From Pictodentalium vernedei (lineage: Eukaryota > Mollusca > Scaphopoda > Dentaliida > Dentaliidae), in contig CM062292.1 in the NCBI GenBank assembly GCA_031216915.1, forward strand, positions 202,761,262 to 202,825,261: DNA of 64,000 nucleotides, given 5' to 3'. Positions within the stretch are counted from its first letter, which is position 1, and every line of letters starts with the position of its first letter. The translations under genes were made by a program, and so were the position numbers. The notes under the pieces are model-generated. The model saw only the letters and a program-made list of their open reading frames with translations, searched no databases and had not been told where the DNA came from. Shown one piece after another: positions 57,331 through 64,000 of the stretch.

Positions 57331-57413
57331 TTTAATTCTAGAATCTCGTGATGCATTTGTTGAAGTGCTGGGTTGTGACCAGTGTTGGAAAGACCTCCTA
57401 CTATCCATTTTAA

Positions 57414-57653
57414 CCCTTTACCTAACGAATCGCCCGCATAGCCCGCGTAATATGCAAACTGAGCAGTTGAAAAAATTAAATTTTTCAGAATATTTCAACA
57501 GAACCATATCATGTGACCCCTCATTCGAACGAGCTCATGGAGCTCGTTCCAATGAGGGGCCACATGATATGGTTTTGTTGAAATTTTTTGAAAAAATTAA
57601 AAAAATGATATTTAAAATAATAAATTTTGATTTCGTCTGCGTTGGGTAAAGGG
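57414..57653. mobile_element. piggyBac-like MITE, family B
   Basis: TTAA at 57410-57413 and 57654-57657; ends CCCTTTACCTAACGAATCGC and GCGTTGGGTAAAGGG; palindrome ACCATATCATGTGACCCCTC around GAGCTCATGGAGCTC. Opposite orientation to 45129-45359. Confidence 0.9.
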
Positions 57654-57659
57654 TTAATA

Positions 57660-58004
57660 GAGAGACACAGCACATTGGATTTTCTTTAAAAGAAAAAAAA
57701 ACCACCAGAGATGGGATGCAGTAATATAAGTGACCCGCACTGAACGGTTAATTATTGTCAACCTCTGTCCGGGGTCAGTAAGCACAAGTTAAGCTAATAA
57801 TATAACAGACAAACCTTTGATCTGACCATTTAACCTATATAACATCAGACATAACAAAATATACTTGATTTTATCAAAACATTAATAATGGTGTACACTC
57901 CTATTGTGCTTTTCATTCAAGGTACTAAAGGAGAAGATACTTGAAATCCTTTTGGTCGTGATATCCGTGTGGACTTCTGCACAGTTCAACTGCATTAAAC
58001 AATC

Positions 58005-58005
<1 letters not shown>
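57660..58005. other. Intron 1 sequence, no gene
   Basis: Nothing recognised. Confidence 0.4.

Positions 58006-58007
<2 letters not shown>

Positions 58008-58094
<87 letters not shown>
58008..58094. repeat. (GA)n microsatellite
   Basis: More than 40 uninterrupted AG dinucleotides. The 93-codon frame with a poly(RE) run is this repeat. Confidence 0.98.
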
Positions 58095-58097
<3 letters not shown>

Positions 58098-58424
58098 GCA
58101 AAAACGGTATGATCTGCATCGCGACGCAGTCGAAATTCTTACTCAGCTCTTCTCCCCACAAAATTGTGGAACCACTTCTGAATGAAAAACTTGTGTGAGA
58201 ACATTGAATCTGATACGCTGTTTTCGTTTATTTTTTTTGAAGCGATCTCGATTTCGCAGGTTTTCATTTACAAAACCTTGAGCCTGTGGTGTGCGGTCGC
58301 GTTCTGATCGCAAAATAGACCGCCCTTGTCACAATGCTGTATATATACCGCCTAATGTTTCACCGAAAATGTTAGTGATAGTAGCATATATGTGGCATCT
58401 TTTCAGCTTCGACTACAAGGTGAT

Positions 58425-58662
58425 CAGGAGCCAATACTATAAAACTTTTACAAGTGTATTTTCTAGAATTGTATTTTCTACCTATTAATATAATTGACTA
58501 AAATGAATCATTAGCATTTTAAAAGGTGTGGCAATATGGCAACTGGCAAATTGCCATATCTTTGAAAATGCTAATGGTTCATTTTAACCCATTTAAAATA
58601 ATAACTAGAAAATACAATTCTAGAAAATACAATTGTAAAAGTTTTAAAGTATTGGTCCCAGG
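58425..58662. mobile_element. Hairpin MITE with CCAATACT ends, best copy
   Basis: CAGGAGCCAATACTATAAAA through GTATTTTCTAGAATTGTATT on the left; complement on the right ending GTATTGGTCCCAGG; centre GGCAACTGGCAAATTGCC. Third copy of the family at 7999 and 24003. Confidence 0.85.
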
Positions 58663-58664
58663 TC

Positions 58665-59610
58665 TATAGTGTAGTATTTATTTTCCCGGCTGTCACGGGC
58701 TTATCGTTTTGAAAAAAATTACAACAGTTCGACTAACGCACTCCCGGGAAAAGATTTAGGAGGACCAAGGGCGACATTCTCAGTCATTTCGCTAGGATGG
58801 GAAACAGTGTACCCTAGACTTTTCTTTAATAAAACCGCCAACTTTCTATATCCAACTTTGATAAAACCTTTTGATCTCAGAACAGGTACTTTAAAATACA
58901 ACCAAGAAGAGTTGTAAAATAGTAAAGTTCTCGTCAAGTTTTGGCTGCCTCTGAAGGCAGTTAAGTCTTGGCTGGGAATCATTGCTAAGCCACTAGATTC
59001 ACAAGGTATGGTGGTTAGTAAATATTCTGAAAATTTACCCAGGCCTCTTGGGGTTAATAGAGACTCGGTATGTTTCAGTTTGCTTTATTGTGTGAACACG
59101 TCTTTTGGAATTCATTAATGATCAAGACTTTTCTAGTTTTGTGATCAAATGTTGAAAATTAGAGTTCTCGCCCTGAACCACAAACAGGTTGCAGCGACTC
59201 GGGCTGTCGACCATGTGCCCGTATTAAAGGTCATTTGTCAGCATCGCCGGCTGTGTGGTCACCACTCATCCGCCTCTCCGATCTATACATATCATTCGTA
59301 CTTTCTATTCCGCTGCCTCGCCCCCCCCCCCCCCCCTCCCTGGTAGCACCGGAAAGTTGAGCTGTGCATATTTACTGTGGCAAACAAGTTCTGGTTGCTG
59401 GTAAAATCGGACCCGGTAACCAACCCCTGGAGTAGCCTAAACAACCCCTGGAGTAGCCTAAACAACCTCTATAGTGTGAGCAACATACGTATGAACGATT
59501 GGCTGAACTTGACTTCATACTTCTGTTACTATCCCGACATGGCCATTGTTGCTTAAAGTGACCTCTAACACAAATTGAAAAATAGAACACGAAGTCAGAA
59601 GTTCGATCCC
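58665..59610. other. Intron 1 sequence, no gene
   Basis: Includes a C-run near 59320 and a small duplication CAACCCCTGGAGTAGCCTAA (59427-59465). An 87-codon minus frame at 58719-58982 has no splice border fitting the host gene. Confidence 0.4.
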
Positions 59611-59614
59611 TTAA

Positions 59615-59823
59615 CTGTTTACCTAACATGAAAAGCAGACGACACTTGCAAAAAATTCTTGAATAACTCATTTTTTTGTGTCAAAAACATAGGTTATGAC
59701 CCCTCATTGGAACGAGGGGTCGTAACCTATGTTTTTAGGCAATAAATGAGAAAATAGTGAAAATTAATTGGCGATTTTTGAGAATAAAGCTGGCCGGTTT
59801 TGATCATTACGTTGGGTAAAGGG
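59615..59823 (+). mobile_element. piggyBac-like MITE beside exon 1
   Basis: TTAA at 59611-59614 and 59824-59827; ends CTGTTTACCTAACATG and TTACGTTGGGTAAAGGG. The palindrome is shorter than usual, with centre CATTGGAACGAGGGG only. Its TTAA is 15 bp inside intron 1 from the exon 1 donor. Confidence 0.92.
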
Positions 59824-59842
59824 TTAACCGAAACTCGCATAC

Positions 59843-59936
59843 CTGTAATCTTTTCAGTTGATATCCCCAACCGGATATTCTCAAAACAGCAAAAGTTCAG
59901 ATCGGTATCCCAATTTCCATATTCGGTTAAGCGCAT
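59843..59936 (-). CDS. Host gene exon 1 (start)
   Basis: ATG at 59936 is preceded in frame by TAA two codons upstream. The exon encodes MRLTEYGNWDTDLNF, CCFENIRLGISTEKIT and ends in phase 1 at GATTACAG|GTATGCG, a good donor matching exon 2. No 5' intron acceptor is seen, so I take this as the first coding exon. The sequence before the ATG (ATATAAAATATAAATT) is AT-rich and too close to serve as a core promoter if this is the start. The context at -3 is A. A different first exon further upstream cannot be excluded. Confidence 0.55.
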
Positions 59937-59939
59937 AAT

Positions 59940-60220
59940 TTATATTTTATATTCAGTGTGTAATAATCCAAATAGACAGGAAATCAGAATGATGGATCGC
60001 TTGCTATTAGACAACGCACAAATCCTGCATTTAACAGCGATTTTTCTGGGAAACAAAAGATCAAATAACGAATTGACATAACTTCCGACAGAACTAAGAA
60101 TATGTAACGCATTCATCCGTCATCTATCACTTATAATGCCGTAAAAATCCTTATTTCAAAATGGTTCTGCATGAAAAAACAACTTTCGTTACACACGGTT
60201 TTGTAATTTTCATTTCAATT
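59940..60220. promoter_or_regulatory. Immediate upstream flank of the host gene
   Basis: About 280 bp between the proposed start and the next MITE would hold the 5' untranslated region or promoter. I see no clear promoter motif other than AT-rich tracts, so this is a positional call only. Confidence 0.25.
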
Positions 60221-60223
60221 TTA

Positions 60224-60375
60224 ACCCTTACATAACCAGACGATATCAGTAATCTTAAATATAATTTTTTTTTAAATTTTCAAAAAAGAAATCAACAAAA
60301 CCGTATCATGTGCTCCTCGTGGAGCGAGCTCGATGATTGTAAATTACGCGGCGGGTGCGTTCGATTCGTTGGGTA
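60224..60375. mobile_element. piggyBac-like MITE, family B, shortened
   Basis: TTAACCCTTACATAACCAGA, CAACAAAACCGTATCATGTG and TTCGATTCGTTGGGTAAAT keep both ends of family B; the central palindrome is mostly lost (GAGCGAGCTCGATGA). Confidence 0.7.
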
Positions 60376-60420
60376 AATGACATATATATGTACACACTAC
60401 ATCAAATACTTTTTAGAATT

Positions 60421-60496
60421 TTGTCAAAATTGCCGTCATGCTCGGGAGATTACGTCATGCTCGGGAGATTATTACCGAGCATGAGGCAATTTGACA

Positions 60497-60500
<4 letters not shown>
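60421..60500. repeat. Hairpin with internal direct repeat
   Basis: TTGTCAAAATTGCCGTCATG pairs with CATGAGGCAATTTGACAA; GTCATGCTCGGGAGATTA is present twice in the left arm. Adjoins a (TA)n run. Confidence 0.7.

Positions 60501-60501
<1 letters not shown>

Positions 60502-60558
<57 letters not shown>
60502..60558. repeat. (TA)n microsatellite
   Basis: About 28 uninterrupted TA dinucleotides. Confidence 0.97.
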
Positions 60559-60559
<1 letters not shown>

Positions 60560-60560
<1 letters not shown>

Positions 60561-60732
60561 CCTGTGTCAAGCAGGAATTTTACCAGGCATTGCCCTAACA
60601 CCGTGCCACTGGATTGAAAACTGAATTTTTTTGAAAGGTAGCATCGACAGGAGTCGATCCTGGGTCTACAACACCTAATCGCCTGGCCATAAATGCTCTG
60701 CTACCATACCTACTGAGCCAATGACAACCCAT
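60560..60732 (-). mobile_element. tRNA-headed SINE between two (TA)n tracts
   Basis: Minus strand: GTTGTCATTGGCTCAGTAGG with A-box match, AGGATCGACTCC as B box, and a tail running into (TA)n. The head differs from the other SINEs. It may also be a tRNA pseudogene, though the extension past the tRNA part favours a SINE. Confidence 0.6.
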
Positions 60733-60758
60733 ATATACATACATTCGTCTATATATTC

Positions 60759-60761
<3 letters not shown>

Positions 60762-60808
<47 letters not shown>
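60762..60808. repeat. (TA)n microsatellite
   Basis: About 23 TA dinucleotides. Confidence 0.97.
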
Positions 60809-60809
<1 letters not shown>

Positions 60810-60812
<3 letters not shown>

Positions 60813-61526
60813 GGGAAAAAAATAATAACACCTTTTCGACCTATGATTATTCTTTTACACAAGCTTTCAATCTTTTCGGTCTTTCTTCCATTGATAGAAT
60901 GGCTAGAAATGAAATGGAAATACAGTTTAAGAAGATCGTCAAGGTCGAAAGCTTGTGTAATAAAAAATGATCATAGAAATCCCCAAAACTGGTTCATGTT
61001 CTCTGTTTTACCAGTGAAGCAGAAGTTGTTTACCACAGTAAGCAAGGGCCGTTCCTCTTTCAGGGGTTCCCATGGGATCCAAAAAATGAAGACTGATTAT
61101 TCCAATTAATGCCATTGAAATCCCATGGTTGTATACCATCAGTGTTTAAAGGGTTAGTGATTAATCAATAAATGCGATCGGCATGTTTCGATAATATACT
61201 CTAGTTATACCAATAAATGATTTACATGAGTCTTCACCGTTTTAGTTCTGATGCAACTTAACAGATTTATTGATTTTACTTGTCAAACTGGATCCCTACG
61301 AAGAACAGAACTCTTATTTACATGACATGCATACAAAATTTACGTATAACAGAAGATTTGCGTTCCTTTAACACAAATGAATAGGCAATTAACCTTTGGA
61401 CTAAAGAGTGTTCTTGCATGAATACAAAATCTTCTGCTCCCACGTCCTAGAACGTGTCCGGCAAAAGATCTACTTTCGAACAATAACGCACAGACTGAAA
61501 CAAACTGGAATAAAATCGCGCGCGCG

Positions 61527-61530
<4 letters not shown>
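60810..61530. other. No gene supported
   Basis: CAAGCTTTCAATCTTTTC (60858-60875) and GAAAGCTTGTG (60947-60957) form a loose inverted pair. A segment at about 60998-61060 (TTACCAGTGAAGCAGAAGTT, GTTTACCACAGTAAGCAAG) resembles the dispersed repeat at 16570-16620. Confidence 0.4.

Positions 61531-61575
<45 letters not shown>
61531..61575. repeat. (GA)n microsatellite
   Basis: About 22 AG dinucleotides after GCGCGCGC. Confidence 0.97.
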
Positions 61576-61578
<3 letters not shown>

Positions 61579-61904
61579 ATTTGCTGAACTTATATACGTT
61601 AAACAACCCTTGTACAATACAGGGTATGCTCTTGTTCTTCCCTCTACAGGGGCACCACCCATCCGACCTTGACTGTTCATAACACCCCAAGCGTCCCTCG
61701 GCCAATAATATCGCTGGAATCGGACTTCTGTATCTTACATACAGCTCCATAAGAAGACTCTTTGAGTGTTGTTTGTAACAAGCTTTTTGTCTTACAATTG
61801 AGCAACGCTTAAAATGAATAGAGAAAAGAATAATAGGAAAGACAGAAAGAAGTTGGCAATTTATTAATTAACCCTTTACCAAGGATTTATTATTGCTGGA
61901 GTTT

Positions 61905-61957
61905 ATTGTCAAATTAAGCCATGGCTGCTGAGAAGCAGCCATGACTTAATTTGACAA
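61905..61957. repeat. Hairpin
   Basis: TTGTCAAATTAAGCCATGGC, TGCTGAGAAGCA, then GCCATGACTTAATTTGACAA. Just after TTAACCCTTTACC (61868-61880), which looks like the start of another TTAA element whose right end I cannot find. Confidence 0.7.
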
Positions 61958-61959
61958 TG

Positions 61960-62904
61960 AACTAAAGAACTACTCTTAATCTATATGTTATGAACATACT
62001 TAATTTAAATACATTTTTAGATAAAGAATAAGGAATAAATCCGGACGTGCTTTTTTGCATTCCTCGAGACGCTTGGGTTTTATAAATATGTTAGAAACCT
62101 CGTGACAATCTAAAAGTGAATTAAAGTCACTCGTTGTTCGCACTCGAGACTTTAATTCACGGACAGACTGCCACTCGGTTTATAACCTATATATATTGAA
62201 AATCTTCCTTGAAGTAGGAAAAATGCTTTTGGCGAAATAATGACATTTTTTGGCTCGCGCGTTAAAAAGAACGAAAAAAATCTTTTGAAACAGGTGGCAA
62301 CTGTCCGAATAGCTGCGACATGTTGTTTGGTAGTGGCCGAATGGATGGACGAACTAACATTACTAATACTCCATAAGTTTCTCGCCTTCCATTTTGCGCT
62401 AAAAATGAAATGGACGAAATGCAATGCGGAGCTTCTAGTAGTGAATGGTTACAACTTTATTTATATCGTTCGTCGGTTTCTGTATATATATACGTACGTG
62501 CATGTACAGGTGCATGTATGCGTCGCCCAAAGAGATTCGGTTTTGCATTTTGCTTGTCACCATGTGCTGATATGAAACAGTATGTATGGATGTGTTCAAA
62601 CATTGCATATTCAAGAGAAATTGCCTTCCAAATTCCAGGTGCATTATTGAATAAACGAATGAGTTTATCGAAAGATTATCCACAATTTAAAGTGATGAAT
62701 GATAAAATGATCAGAAATTGGACAATTTTAGGTGAGGAAAAAATGAAATGGTTCAGGTTTCTCAAACGTTCGTAATTTGCATGGCTGACCCTAAATTTTT
62801 GTGAGGTCGTGGCCAAAAAAGCTATATCTGTTTAATTATTATTATATCTAAAGATAGTTACGGGCCTGGCGTCAAGTACATGTACACCGCAAATATGGAC
62901 AATA
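61960..62904. other. No gene supported
   Basis: Two overlapping plus frames (62240-62575 and 62410-62775, 111 and 121 codons) and minus frames cover one another. No motif, no splice pair. A gene here cannot be excluded. Confidence 0.35.
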
Positions 62905-62911
62905 CATTTAA

Positions 62912-63150
62912 CCCTTTACCTAACACGAAAAGCAGACAACAGTTGCAAACGAAATTCTTGAATAACTAATGTTTTTTCCATTTTTTGCCTCAAAAACATA
63001 GCTTATAACCCCTCTTTGGAACGAGCTGGACGAGCTCGTTCCAAAGATGGGTCATAACCCATGTTTTTGAGACAAAAAATGAAAAAAATAATGAAAATTA
63101 ATTGACGATTTCTGTGAATAGCGCTGGCCGATGTTATGTTGGGTAAAGAG
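62912..63150 (+). mobile_element. piggyBac-like MITE, first of a tandem pair
   Basis: TTAA at 62908-62911 and 63151-63154; ends CCCTTTACCTAACACGAAAA and TATGTTGGGTAAAGAG; palindrome GGAACGAGCTGGACGAGCTC. Shares its right TTAA with the next element. Confidence 0.92.
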
Positions 63151-63154
63151 TTAA

Positions 63155-63372
63155 CCCTCCACTCAATCCGAAGAGGAGACACTTGTTTAAAAAATTCTTG
63201 AATAAGTATAAATTTTCTTTTTTTTGCCTCAAAAACATAGCTTACGTCCCTTCATTGGAACGAGCTTAAGGATCTCGTTCCAATGAGGCCACAAGCTATG
63301 TTTTTGAGACAAAAATAAAATTTGAAGGTGATTTTTTGTAAGATAGCACTGTCCGTTACGTTTGGTAAAGGA
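63155..63372 (+). mobile_element. piggyBac-like MITE, second of a tandem pair
   Basis: TTAA at 63151-63154 and 63373-63376; ends CCCTCCACTCAATCCG and TTACGTTTGGTAAAGGA. Same orientation but clearly more diverged than its neighbour. Confidence 0.88.
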
Positions 63373-63376
63373 TTAA

Positions 63377-64000
63377 GCGAATGTATGTAAAAAAAAATAT
63401 TAAAATATTCAGTGACGGTTACAATTGACCAGTGCGAGGAATCAATATAAGATTTGGCATTAGCGGCCAATAACAGGAAGGGTTCAGGAAAGATCTGGGA
63501 TAGAAAAGAGGGAGAACTAAAACCCACCCAGATGGGCAGCATACTTACTCCACAGCAATGGCTGTCCGCTCAGACTTGTTAAGCGACGTCTTTTTCTCTC
63601 CAAAGAATAGCACGACATGTTGCCTGGAGAATGATGGAGAATGTTTACCAAAAAAGCAGTTTTATTATGATCTGACTCTAGATGAACAGTTAACACATCA
63701 GCTCAACCCTACAAGTATCACTGGCAGAACAACAGAGAGGAAGAATATATATGGTCGAATTTCAAGAGCTACTTTGATTAGAAGTTTCTGCTGTTACGTA
63801 AAATACCATGGCACATGGCTGTCTAGTCGTGTCTGATCGAAAAGATAAGGTTTGACCCGCAAAACCCATTTCAAGACCCGAAGTGATGAACACCCATTTT
63901 CATACTGTCGTCGCTAAATATTTTTAATCAAGAAATAAAAATGAGTCCGACAAAATACCAGCCGATTATCCTTGGTGTTGTTCAGGTTCGGGGTTAAAGT
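63377..64000. other. No gene supported
   Basis: A 92-codon plus frame (63558-63836) and a 96-codon minus frame overlap other frames and show no motif. Confidence 0.4.

Larger units (their letters stand above)
27690..59936 (-). other. Host gene: predicted type II membrane protein, 11 exons
   Basis: I built this model from GT/AG borders on the minus strand. All ten junctions are phase-compatible, and the exons sum to 1392 nt, i.e. 463 residues plus stop, with no internal stop. The predicted protein has a cytoplasmic N-terminus of about 190 residues rich in Ser/Thr with YEEL (about 102) and NPLY (about 159) motifs, a membrane helix at about 191-218 after a basic segment, a helical stalk at about 220-329, and a C-terminal region with eight cysteines. 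NXS/T sequons at about 258, 297, 371 and 379 fall on the outer side. The layout resembles invertebrate scavenger-receptor or lectin-like type II proteins, but I do not recognise the C-terminal domain, and its function is unknown. Start exon and exon 8 donor are the weakest points. Confidence 0.7.

Noticed and set aside
57904-58185. Frame with a poly(Arg-Glu) run
   Set aside because: Translation of a (GA)n microsatellite.
59941-59955. TATA box just before the proposed start codon
   Set aside because: ATATAAAATATAAATT would lie too close to the ATG to leave an untranslated leader; AT-rich background explains it.
60560-60732. Functional tRNA gene on the minus strand
   Set aside because: A and B box matches are present, but the cloverleaf stems do not pair well by eye and the sequence continues as a SINE body.
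62240-62775. Overlapping plus frames of 111 and 121 codons
   Set aside because: They overlap each other and a minus frame, and none has a family signature or splice context.

Overview
This is animal nuclear DNA: AT-leaning, intron-rich and crowded with repeats, with no prokaryotic gene layout. The tRNA-headed SINEs ending in (AAAT)n or (AAAC)n tails, the many TTAA-flanked foldback elements and the tandem arrays capped by small hairpins are what one meets in marine invertebrate genomes such as lancelets, hemichordates, molluscs or annelids. I cannot place it more narrowly from sequence alone. Most long open frames here are stop-poor repeats, not genes.

One host gene can be supported, on the minus strand across about 32 kb (59936 down to 27690). 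I assembled eleven exons by eye from GT/AG borders whose phases match at every junction. Joined, they total 1392 nt, an intact frame of 463 residues plus stop. The model reads as a single-pass type II membrane protein: a Ser/Thr-rich cytoplasmic N-terminus with tyrosine motifs (YEEL, NPLY), one membrane helix near residues 191-218, a helical stalk of about 110 residues, and a 120-residue extracellular C-terminus with eight cysteines. I do not recognise the C-terminal domain by name. The main uncertainty is the 3' end of exon 8, where a stronger splice donor would imply one more, collagen-like, exon.

The rest is transposon-derived. (a) About twenty small elements sit at TTAA with CCCTTTACC/GGTAAAGGG-type ends, i.e. 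piggyBac-like MITEs; most carry a near-perfect central palindrome. One lies 15 bp from the splice donor of exon 1. (b) Two inverted copies of a ~0.9 kb TTAA element with long terminal repeats flank exon 8. (c) A 3.0 kb foldback element lies at 9901-12906. (d) Four tandem arrays (3355-5760, 16833-19605, 38690-39715, 53513-55470) have different units but share a capping hairpin of the AGCTTAACTTGAC/GTCAAG type, so they look like one superfamily. (e) tRNA-derived SINEs occur on both strands, several inside other elements with clear target duplications. (f) A decayed Tc1-like transposase lies in intron 4. (g) A 51-bp minisatellite lies inside an inverted-repeat element at 49814-50318.

Layout: 1-27 kb is repeat-dominated with no supported gene; 27.7-60 kb is the host gene with repeat-filled introns; 60-64 kb is upstream flank with microsatellites and paired MITEs.
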